Assembly (NCBI GenBank): GCA_905160935.1
Contig: CAJHZI010000495.1
Span: 2,381,501 to 2,445,500 of the forward strand
Length of the DNA: 64,000 nucleotides
Direction: 5' to 3'
Source of the DNA: Enchytraeus crypticus
Lineage: Eukaryota > Annelida > Clitellata > Enchytraeida > Enchytraeidae
How positions within the stretch are numbered: position 1 is the first letter of the stretch; each line of letters begins with the position of its first letter. Below, piece by piece: positions 1 to 9,744 of the stretch. Below the pieces are notes generated by a model that saw nothing but the letters and a program-made list of their open reading frames with translations, was not told where the DNA came from and made no database searches. The translations under genes and the position numbers were made by a program.

Positions 1-730
1 TGCAATTACTTCATTGTAAAAATTATTTTTGACTCGCAAATTTCTTAAAGTATACTCTTGTAAGACTGCAATAAACGCCATCTACTCTTCAAATTAGTAA
101 ATCAAACATTTGCGGGACCATTAATAAGTGACCTACTTAAAGCTGAGCATCGTTAAACTAGTACAAATTAATTTGCATATCGAAAATGCCATCACTTTAA
201 TTGCTGACTGTTATTAAATATAGGTCTGACTGAATAGATCGAATTTTATTGCACTTTGTATGCAAATAATTATAATGTACACGTGGACACGTAGACCTCT
301 CGTCAGCCTTTCTCAGACTCATTATGAGTTAATGCTCTACCGTTTTACGAATGGTTTCACTGTATTGATATAAATTCATATAATAAGAATTAATAAGAAT
401 AATTAATAACACTAATAAGAATCAAGCTCACAAATAAGAATTTTCCACTTTAGTAGAATAAATCATAAATAGGAGCCTACATGTAGGTTCTGCCGAATGT
501 GGAAAAATTCAGGTCTAAAGTTATCGAAGTTCAAACATTTGTGATATTTCTTATCTCTATTAGAGGTCAGACTTATCACAAAATAGCCACAACATTCAAA
601 GATATCAATTGCATTCAGAAATTACACATATTTAAGCCTGTAATAGAGAATAGTAAAATAATAAAATATAAATAAATGAAGCAATATATCTCATTGTTGT
701 AGGACTATGTGTGAAAAGTGAGTAATGCAT
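1..730. other. AT-rich intergenic DNA
   Basis: No coding, RNA or repeat structure that I can support was seen here. The stretch is AT-rich, with short direct repeats such as the TAATAAGAAT motif near 380-420. Confidence 0.5.
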
Positions 731-972
731 GTCTCAATAGCGAAATGGTTAGAGGTGTAGTTAACGTTATACAGTTTTAAATGACTGATCTAGAGGTGAA
801 TTGAACTCTTGTGGATTCGAATTCCTGCCTCGCAGATCTGAGAGTAAAATCTCGGACATTCACTTGACTGGTTACACGGAAAATGAAGTAAAAATGGCTG
901 TCTGATTTAACATGTCTTATTAACAGTGATTGATTAAAACGTAGTCGATCGTTTCACTATAATATATGTTAT
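731..972 (+). repeat. SINE family A, diverged copy
   Basis: One of eight copies in the window of a tRNA-derived SINE of about 230 bp. It shows an A-box-like TAGCGAAATGG, a B-box-like GATTCGAATTCC near 817, the conserved middle (GATCTGAGAGTAAAATCTCGG) and the 3' end ending in TTTCACTATAATAT. It is clearly more diverged than the copies at 40834 and 50275, so it is an old insertion. Confidence 0.75.
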
Positions 973-2018
973 TAAAGCTTGTTTTAATTCATAAAACTTG
1001 CGTTAAGCTACATATTCTTATGATACGTTTACGTTTTTCACTCTACTACTAACATGTAGTTATGAATGCCTCTAATATTTTGAAAATTATCAGCTGATTA
1101 GTTGTAATTTAAATGTCATTATAATTCAGAAGAATTATAGGGTTCTAAATATTATAATTTTCATTAGCAGAACAGTTGATTAAACTTAATTTAACCTATA
1201 TTACTGCTTAGGGTATAATTTATTCTGTTATTCCACATCAGCGAATAGTTTATCTAATAATTGAAATTCTGCCGTAATGCGGTTATACTGGAACTTGTCC
1301 TTGTCATCTTCTCACTTCAAACTCTTCTTTATATAACACTTTATATTAAACTTCTTTTTATAACAATTTTTAAATCAATGTTAAATATTATAAGATTTTC
1401 ATGTGTTTACAGTTCAGTTTCAGATGGACAAAAATTTTTTAAGACGACTAAACACACTCGAGCTACCGTCACAAGGATTAGGAAAACTCAACTCCGTACT
1501 GAAGACAATTCAGGGGTTTTTATTCAGGAAGTTATAATCATGAAAGATATAATCAACACCATCTGTTTACTGAGGGTTAATTGAGTGAAGGGTCTGAAGT
1601 TTAAATTTAATAAATATAAATTTATTTTTAGCTCGCCAGCTTGTTTTTGTCTCAGTAGTGCTCGATGTTGTCATTGATGACTGTAGCACTGTAATTGTTG
1701 TTATTATTATTTATATCAATACTTTTCTAATTCGTGTTAAAATAATAATTTATTTTTTCTAAGCACTAGAAAGTGATGTATATTTCTGCGCTAGGTGACT
1801 CGGCGGTTTCTTTGAATCGTTTAGTCTCCAGCATTGTTACGTTTCGTTGCTCTCACATGATTGCTCTCTAACAGTGCTCTTCTGCTCAAAACCTGAAGCA
1901 TAATTCTACTGCCCGATTCTAGGACCGTCATTAGAGGCTTCTCTAACTCTGAGATATGTGTAAAGAAATACAGAGAATTTTGTTTCGGGATGCGGAATTC
2001 TGGAAAAGAACAATTATG
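973..2018. other. Intergenic DNA with one repeat-E fragment
   Basis: AT-rich DNA without a supportable gene. At about 1630-1712 there is a fragment of repeat family E, recognised by the core GCTCGATGTTGTCATTGATG followed by TGTAGCACTGTAATTGTTG. The open frame at 1261-1584 has no recognisable domain and begins at a non-ATG codon. Confidence 0.5.
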
Positions 2019-2049
2019 CGAATAATAATAATAATAATAATAATACCAA

Positions 2050-2115
<66 letters not shown>

Positions 2116-2116
2116 A

Positions 2117-2160
<44 letters not shown>

Positions 2161-2225
2161 AACTACTACTACTACTACGACTACTACTACTACTACTACT
2201 AATAATAATAATAATAATAATAATA
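2019..2225 (+). repeat. Compound trinucleotide microsatellite (AAT)n(ACT)n(AAT)n
   Basis: Runs of AAT at 2019-2045 are followed by about 50 ACT units with three interruptions (CAACTA twice, CGACTA once), then a second AAT run to 2225. The array stays open as poly-Leu in one frame, which creates a spurious ORF. Confidence 0.95.
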
Positions 2226-2354
2226 GTAATAGGATTAACTAGAAGGAATAAGTATGCGCATTCTTTTAGTCATGAATAGAAAACAGCGTAATAAAATCTG
2301 ATTCGAAATCAATGTTTAAAATATACAAAAAGAAATTATACAATACAATATAAC

Positions 2355-2410
2355 ACAATGATGATTTAACGTCCGGTTCCTCACCCTAGGTACGGTAATG
2401 TTAGGAACGT
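2355..2410 (-). repeat. Repeat family D (SINE 3'-end fragment)
   Basis: The plus strand reads TTTAACGTCCGGTTCCTCACC, the reverse complement of the family D end (GAGGAACCGGACGTTAAA). The same end occurs at 5385, 16083, 23325, 48593 and 55755, often followed by ATTG tetranucleotides. It is probably the 3' tail of a SINE or LINE. Confidence 0.6.
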
Positions 2411-3145
2411 CTCAAACGGAACATACAACAGCAAAACCCATAACCCGCATTCCTAACCTTTAGTAGCCTATAAGTTTTATTGCGCCTCAAATTTCTACAA
2501 TCCCAAAGAAAGAGGCCGGTCTACAGGTCTATGAGTCTATTGGCCTAATTAGTCCTGCAGTAACAATTTGATATATACATCTACCTTTAATGGAATTATT
2601 ATGAAAATATAATATAACCGTAGTGTGATGATACCAATGCACAAAGTTCAGTTTCTACTCAACGGAAGCCCTCGGTTCACCTCTGTGAACTCTTGCTTCA
2701 GTAACTTGATGGCGCGGTAAATGAGTTCCATATTATACTCCTGTTCGACGAGAATTCCTTTCTTATATTACGACAACAAAGCCCTGGTAAATGATGGAAA
2801 ATTGTGGTTAGACTCCTTCCATATCAAAACAAAAGAAACAACAAAATAATAGACTATATTTATTTAACAGTAACAAGTGAAACAGCAGAATTAGGTTTCT
2901 ATCTTACGAAAGCAACTCAGATGTTTCGGGTTTTGATAATTTGAGAACTGAGCATCTCAAACAGCATTTTATACTAAGAGAAAAACAGACATTAAAGAGA
3001 GAGTGAAACCCCGACTCTGAATTATATTCTAATAAATCTCTAATTATTATTTGGTACCAGTTTGCGAATGTCTCAATTAGTCTCTCTTGTTTTGTCATAT
3101 ATTTGTGGTTATTTGTAAAGCAGCGTAAAATTTTGCTCGTGGAAG
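2411..3145. other. Intergenic DNA
   Basis: No gene or repeat with support was seen. A 64-codon minus-strand frame at 2904-3098 has no recognisable motif and no flanking exon, so it is not annotated. Confidence 0.4.
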
Positions 3146-3476
3146 CAGAGGCGCCACAAACTTCTAACAGAGGGGAGCGGAATTTAGGGATGACCTACGA
3201 ACTGGGGAAGAGGCCCCTAGTCTATAGGAGGCCCAAAGGGGGCATTTAAATCTCAAGGAGGACATGTCCGCCCCACACGTGCATAGCCTCATTTAGATCA
3301 TTTTTACTGGTGGGGCACAAATGACAATTTTTCTAGGCACATCCAATCAATTTTTCGAAAATAGTCACGTCTTTTTAGGAGTGCGCCCTAAAGCATTGGA
3401 GGGGGATGGGGACACTGGCTAAAATCTCAGAGGGGACATTTTTCCAAAGGCCCCCCCCCCCGTCGTTACGCCCCTG
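3146..3476. mobile_element. hAT-like MITE (non-autonomous DNA transposon)
   Basis: A GC-richer block of 331 bp with short imperfect terminal inverted repeats: CAGAGGCGCCAC at the left and, read inward from the right, CAGGGGCGTAACGACG. The flanks CGTGGAAG and CAGGGAAG agree at 6 of 8 positions, which fits a worn 8-bp target duplication of the kind hAT elements make. The CAGRGGCG terminus is typical of hAT MITEs. No transposase is encoded. A C-run lies near 3451-3461. Confidence 0.6.
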
Positions 3477-3922
3477 CAGGGAAGAGTGATAGAGTTTACA
3501 GTTGATGTATCTTTATCTGCAGCATTTACACTCACTCTGTAGAAAGAAGAAAAAGAGTAATGCTGTCGTTACTAGAAAGAAGAAGAGCTTAAGCTGAGTC
3601 CAAGTTTAACGTCTGTTTCTGGTATCACACGGGATACTGTCAGAGACGGTCCAGTTGGATTCTAAGACTTGAAAGTAAACTTTGTTATCATATTTAAGAA
3701 TTGTAAAAAAGCCTATTACAATATAAGCAACATAGTTTATATAATAAAAATAGGGCATATCAGAAATATCTGAAGTAAAATTCTTCATAAGCTTTCATGA
3801 ATTTATCGACGACCTACTCTTCTTCTGTAGGTGTGTGTTTGTTTGATTGTTTGTTTGTGAGTGTGTATGTGTGTGTGAATGTATGTGTGTGAATGTGTGA
3901 GTGAACGTCAGTAATTTTATGA

Positions 3923-3953
<31 letters not shown>

Positions 3954-4989
3954 CTCTTTTTTTTATCCTGCTGCCATTTATCCCCCTCAATAATCACGTA
4001 TAAATAGAGTAGAAAATATGAATGCTATATAAGCTAAAATCTGCCGTTAGCTTAGAAACCTATCTATATCATTGATAATCTCTCTGAGATTTTCTCAGAA
4101 TCTCTTCTGATGCCCAGATCAGACAGCTCCAGTAGCACAAGGATGATGAGGATTGCACTGGAATGGATTATAAAATACATTTTAATGACTTTAGTCCAAT
4201 CCAACGACGCTTTCATCTACTGATTACACTGTATAACTGAGAGATGAAAACTATAGAAATATGGCATGGCCAGATTATATTACACCTATATGTAACATCT
4301 CGACTGTTTCTGTATAGAAGGGCCGATGTCTGAGAAGGGTTGATTGGATTTGAACCCCTGGTCTCGGGAAGCTTTGCTTATCATGCTATCAACTTAGTCA
4401 AATGACTGACATAAAAACTATGCCTTTCTTCATTCAAATAAATCAATATCAAATAAAGCGAGAACGAAAGATAGGAAAACGAAAAGAGAAAGAGAGCCAG
4501 GAAATAGGGTGAAGAAGAATTAAGAAGAAGAATGAAATGATTTATTGAAATATGCTGACGAGAGCTAAAAGTACTGAGACAGTAATTCTTATTAGCGTAG
4601 TTAGGTCGGGGCTGTGGAAAGAGACACATTTCTTCATTAGCCTACATAAAGAAGTCTCTGCTTACGAATTAGCTTAAAGATCAAAAAGAGTCAAGGTTAA
4701 CAAATAGCTGTGACTACATTTCTGACTATGAATAGTAAAATACTAGACTCCGTAATGACTTCAATCACTGTAAAGTATCGTTGACGTTATAATTCGATAA
4801 ATCATTATACTTATGATTGGACGATAAATAGTAATTTAGTCATTAACATGACTGAACGATGAATCTTCATCATTATGATTATATGATGAGTCAGAGTTAT
4901 CACGATTGCATGATAAATCAATGCTATTATATTCTTTAATTATAAATCAACATAATCATGATTGTGATAATTTTTCAATATACGCCGCT
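3477..4989. other. Intergenic DNA with (TC)n tract and tRNA-like fragment
   Basis: A GT-rich stretch (3830-3905) and a (TC)n microsatellite (3922-3960) are present. On the minus strand at about 4330-4410, the reverse complement reads as a tRNA-like head: AGTTGATAGCATGATAAGC, then GGGGTTCAAATCC (B-box-like). This is probably a SINE relic. No gene was seen. Confidence 0.45.
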
Positions 4990-5283
4990 CTATGCTACAT
5001 GCCACAGTATCTGCATTAAGAATCGATTTTGTAAAGCGTCATGAATGAATGTCATAGAATGAATCAGTAAATCGTTCACATAGCGGCTATTATACAGAAC
5101 AGACGATTTTGTGATAAGTTTACCAAGTTCTAATGTCAGCATTCTCGTATTATCGTATAGAAACCACTCTGGGACCAATCCAACAAGGAATCTGTCAGAG
5201 AAAACAAATCTCAGATTCTTCTGTTGATACATTAAACGTTCAAAAAAGTTTTCCGCATTGCTGGAACGTCCCTTGTCCGCCAT
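4990..5283 (-). CDS. Possible small protein or first coding exon, unrecognised
   Basis: A 97-codon minus-strand frame starts at an ATG in strong context (AAAATGGCGGAC, position 5283) and runs to a stop at 4990. The predicted protein begins MADKGRSSNAENFFERL and is aromatic-rich without an obvious signal peptide or membrane helix. A possible donor (CTTGGTAAAC) near 5120 would make the upstream part the first exon of a longer leftward gene. I do not recognise the family. The case rests only on the start context and on non-simple amino-acid composition. It could be a chance ORF. Confidence 0.3.
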   Translation of the reverse strand: MADKGRSSNAENFFERLMYQQKNLRFVFSDRFLVGLVPEWFLYDNTRMLTLELGKLITKSSVLYNSRYVNDLLIHSMTFIHDALQNRFLMQILWHVA

Positions 5284-5384
5284 TTTAATACTTCTTACTG
5301 GAAAGTTTATGTGTACCACGGTGTAGTTATAATGAACTGCAAAAAGTAGCATATTTGAGATCTTTTGTATCTATACCTTAATCT

Positions 5385-5450
5385 TAATGACGTCCCTGAC
5401 ATCATCCCTGGATGAGGAAACGGAAGTTAAACCTTTATTATTATTGTTAT
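5385..5450 (+). repeat. Repeat family D (SINE 3'-end fragment)
   Basis: Reads GACGTCCCTGACATCATCCC, then GGATGAGGAAACGGAAGTTAAA and ATTATT tails. It is nearly the same as the copy at 23325. Confidence 0.7.
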
Positions 5451-6590
5451 TATCTTTGAAACCTCTGAACGAGCAAGTTTGTCAGATTTAGCAACTTTAA
5501 TTAAGTTTCAGACATTTCTTCTGCTTCAGAATATTCCGAATATGGACGTACAAATAGTAAAATAACCAGCATATTTGAATCCGTTATCAGATTTAAAGCA
5601 AGAGCTACTTTTTGACACCAGCGCCTAGCTCCATATTTATTTTATTCTTAAATTACTAATATATTTTTTATTATACATTTATTTTAACAATCATTATTAT
5701 CTTATTAGTTTACTGGATATTTATATAGTTGGCTAAATTATTCATTAAATATATCCAATGAGTTACATTGTGTTTCAACTGCACTTCATAAGAATGTCTT
5801 CATCTTTTAAATGTGTTTTTCTATTAAATGTGCTCGTTGTTTAATTACAGGAACTTAATAATTTGGTTTTATTAATAAACTATTAATAATATTTTACTAT
5901 CTTACAATAAATGTTAATATAAAATTCTATATTTATTAACTTATATGAGTGGATATTCTACTCTATAAGTAACGTAATCACATTTAATTAATAACAATTG
6001 CAATTCCAATGATGACAAACAGCCCATCACTACGAATCATCCATTCCAGTTAATTGTTCCACCCTGTATCAGTTCCGGAATTTACGGATCTCCAGGCTTC
6101 CTCGGATCTCCACTAATAGGAAGTCCCTGTATGGGATTGGCTGCACTTGGAATTCAGTGCCATCGAACAGGTCAAGAAATTTAAGAGTCGAATTGTTTCA
6201 GAACTGATCGACAGCTGCTATACATGTAGATCAGTAAATCAGTGCTAAATGCAGCTAAAACTCACACTTACTATGATACTAACAGCTACGTATAAATTGA
6301 ATACTGCTAGTAAACCATCGCGAAACAATGCATCTGGATTTCTATAGACGCAGATTTAGCTTTCAACTTAGAAAAAGAAGCAGAATATCCATCGCATTCG
6401 TGGTTTGGATGAATAATCGGATCATGGAGAGTCTGATTTTACTGTTCATTCAACAGTTTATAGTCCATATAATAACAATTATTCCTCTATCGACGAAATT
6501 TACAATTTAATATTTTTTATCTTCCACACAACTGTAAAAGATCACAAACGAGATTATAATTATCGACTACCAGACAAGATCATATACAAA
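5451..6590. other. AT-rich intergenic DNA
   Basis: Nothing supportable was seen. A 60-codon ATG frame at 6328-6510 has no recognisable domain, so it is left out. Confidence 0.4.
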
Positions 6591-6593
6591 GAG

Positions 6594-6663
6594 TTGGTGG
6601 CCTAGTTGTTGACACGCCTGTCGGCTAAACAAGAGGTCCCAGGTTCGAAATCCTACCAGCCTG
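6594..6663 (+). repeat. tRNA-like sequence (pseudo-tRNA or SINE head)
   Basis: GTTGGTG at the 5' side and TACCAGC at the 3' side pair over seven positions, allowing two wobbles, like an acceptor stem. Inside are an A-box-like GTGGCCTAGTTG and a B-box-like GGTTCGAAATCC. The T stem is imperfect and the anticodon arm is unclear. A relic of a tRNA or of a tRNA-derived SINE is therefore more likely than a working tRNA. Confidence 0.5.
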
Positions 6664-7728
6664 TATCTAACCGTAAACAGTCAACCATACATCTGTTTTA
6701 TTTAGCTCAGTACAGACATAAGCAAACTCAAAGTATTAGCAACAAGTAAATACACATATAAACAATATGAACAGTGTAGCACAATCGAGCCTAAGCATAT
6801 TTAATACGAAATCAGACGCTAAACTCAGCTATTTGGCTTTATAAAACGGAAACAATCAAATTAAGAAAACAATATTTACAATGCTCACTTCCCATTCCTT
6901 TTTGTTATTTTTGAAAGCAATTAATTAAAGTGTTTTAGGCAGATGCATCAAATGGAACGCAGCATCTGTTTAAGATGATATTTCTATTTCATTACATAAT
7001 CCATCCTGATCATCGAAACAATAAGGTATTTAGACACCCAGCTATAAATAACTGTATATGTTTTTATAATTTTCTCCTAGGTTACATGTAACATTAATTG
7101 AAGCATTCAAGGATATCAGAAATTGTGAAAGAAAAGTTTGCATAAAAGAGACATGAAACTGTAATTAAACGATAGTAGATCATAATAAAATAATACTGAG
7201 ATAATGACGAATGCGACGAACAACACATCTTAAGGCACTTTGCATCTTCGTAGAATCCTTTCGAAGTAACAAGACTACAGTAATATGAAAATCAAGTTGA
7301 AAATCAAGAATTAAATCTTATTACAAATCAAGGACAATCTTAAAAGCCATACACATAATACTATTATTGCACGTTAATACAAGCTCATAATGCGCTACAG
7401 ATAAGGCTTCGAGCTTACAATTCTCCGATCAGCTAATGGATTTAAATCCAATTCAAACTCTAACCTACATGTTTATCCTATAACACAATCTAACTATCCT
7501 GAAAGTCTCAATAAATAATGTAGATCAGCTACAGAACAACAGTTTACTATAAAAACTAGCACGTAGACTATACCGGAACAACAACAACAACAACGATATT
7601 TAATACCTTATACAAGCACAATTATAGGCACCGTTAATCATAGGTAACTAATAGTAAAAATCCCCTCAGAAATATACATAGCCTAGTAGACGTACGATAA
7701 ATCTGCACCGGAGTAGAACAGTAACGGG
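6664..7728. other. AT-rich intergenic DNA
   Basis: No gene, RNA or clear repeat was seen apart from a short (CAA)n tract near 7580. Confidence 0.4.
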
Positions 7729-7862
7729 CTGGAGCCGCGGTCGAATGTCTTACCGACATTCGACCGCGGATCACTATGTGCGGGGTTCAAATCCTCGGCT
7801 CGCCCGTCACTGACATCGCTTTTGAGTGAGGAAATTGGCGTTAACATTAGCTTACTTTTAGA
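7729..7862 (+). repeat. SINE family B with an internal palindrome
   Basis: Copy of a second tRNA-derived SINE: B-box-like GGGGTTCAAATCC near 7781, then the conserved tail GCCCGTCACTGACATCGC and GAGTGAGGAAA. In this copy the region between A and B boxes is rearranged into a perfect 15-bp inverted repeat (7735-7749 with 7755-7769, loop TTACC). Other copies have only one arm, GACCGCGGATC. Confidence 0.7.
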
Positions 7863-8545
7863 TGACACTACATTGAGAGAGTGTCATGTGAGTGAAAAGA
7901 AAATCTAAATCAGCGAATATGATACCCCAAATCTATACTGACCTGATAAAGCTGATTTTGTAAGTTAAATTCCATTCGTTACACTTGATAGGTACTTTCG
8001 TATAATTTAATTTTTTGAAACATACAATTTTTATCAATGTTTAATTACTTTTAATTAAGTTTAAAAGGAAATCCTACTAGTGTATTGCAAATAGATTCGA
8101 GCTTTGATCCAGGGACCTGAGACCCATTCTATCTAGAACTCTCCGCAGACTAACTGAATATTAGCTACAAAATAATTTATATAGAATAGTAATAATAGTA
8201 GTGAGGAAACTGACGTTAACATTTTAGCTTTTTTTAGCTTTTAATGTAATCGACATGGATTACTATTACTGAGCACAACTTCTGTCTTAATGTTGCAGGA
8301 AACATTTATGTGATGAATGTAAACTTATATAAGACAAGGTTAAAAGATTTAACGTCAGTTTTAACATCTCATGACAGCGTCAGTAACAACAGATATCAAG
8401 GCATTGAGGAGAACGTGAAGTCTTACCAAAAGTTCTATAAAACGATTATTCATTTATTTTAATATATTAAAAATATATTTTAATTAATTAACAGCTGATG
8501 TTAATTACGGCATTTTACTAACAAATTGTGTTTTGATCATTATAA
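7863..8545. other. Intergenic DNA downstream of the CCDC24-like gene
   Basis: Contains a short SINE-B tail fragment (8198-8240, GTGAGGAAACTGACGTTAAC) and otherwise AT-rich DNA. Confidence 0.4.
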
Positions 8546-8551
8546 TTTATT
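8546..8551 (-). promoter_or_regulatory. Polyadenylation signal AATAAA of the CCDC24-like gene
   Basis: The plus strand TTTATT at 8546-8551 is AATAAA on the minus strand, 43 bases after the stop codon at 8595. It is well placed for a short 3' UTR. Confidence 0.55.
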
Positions 8552-8594
8552 AACTATTAATTATAATAGAAAATATATCGATAACAAGTCTTAA

Positions 8595-9713
8595 TTAGGA
8601 AGAGGTCTCTCGACATTCGAGGACCATATTACGAAACCTTTGCGCTGCACCGTGCCTTCCCACCGCTGCTGGTGCCTTCGGGCTATGCTTAACAATCATC
8701 CCCTGTCGCGGTACGTCGGCTACTGAAGCGACGACGGCATTCAAACGAGCCAGTTTGTCGTCAGCCTTACCGGAGGCAGTTCTAATGATAACATGAGTGG
8801 GAGAGGCAGATCTTAGAGCTGATCTAAGGCGTTGATTAGATACAGCTTCGACTCCTGATGAACTAGCGAGTTTATGAATTGAAGATTTAGATTTCAGTTC
8901 GATTCCACTCGGAGATGCGTCTCCACTACTACACATGATCTCTCTTCTAGCTAGGGTACAAGTCTTATCTACATCTCTATCTTCCATCTCAGAGCTACGC
9001 GTAGAGTCTCTCATGCTAGGAGAGGAAGGCGAAACGGACTGTGAAATGTTCTGACCTGACGAGGCGCTATCCTCAGAGGTGCACGATGAGAGAGACAGAG
9101 CAGGAGAGAGGGAGCCACAAGAGGGCGGAGCTTTGAGAGGTTTTCTCTTGTTAATCACTTCAGAGTTCTTAGAGTTAGGCTTGAGAACAGGTCGCAGTGG
9201 AGCTGTAGGCTTCAGTGTAGATGGACTAATGTGGGTTCTGTAACAAAACAAAACAGCAAATAATAGCAGCAATAGTCAATTAAACTATCACGAACATGTA
9301 GATGTATCCTAACCAATTCACACCCGAAGGAGACGGGTCTTAGAGATACTATAAGGCGCCAATATAATAAATGCCGCATAGATATATACTTATAATCAAT
9401 ACATTAACCGATAAACTCATGATGTTAGTTTAACGTCAAGGTCAGAAGCCTTTTGGGCCTCTCTTCAATGAGGAATCTCTGCCGTCAAACACTATGTTTA
9501 AATTTATTGCAACAGTCAATGAGTAGCGAATGTCACGCCTATATGCACGTTAATTAAGAGAGCTTGATAAATTGCTGACATCATCATCACAACCACCATC
9601 ATCATCATCACCACCACCACCGCCGCCGCCGCCGCCGCCGCCACCACCACCATCATCGTCATCATCATGATAACATCAACACCCTCACCCCAACCCCCAC
9701 CGCTACCATCATC

Positions 9714-9744
<31 letters not shown>

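Noticed and set aside
1956..2279. Poly-Leu/Ile protein
   Set aside because: Translation of the (ACT)n/(AAT)n microsatellite.
6594..6663. Functional tRNA gene
   Set aside because: The acceptor stem pairs, but the T stem is imperfect and no clear anticodon arm is formed, so it is listed as tRNA-like only.
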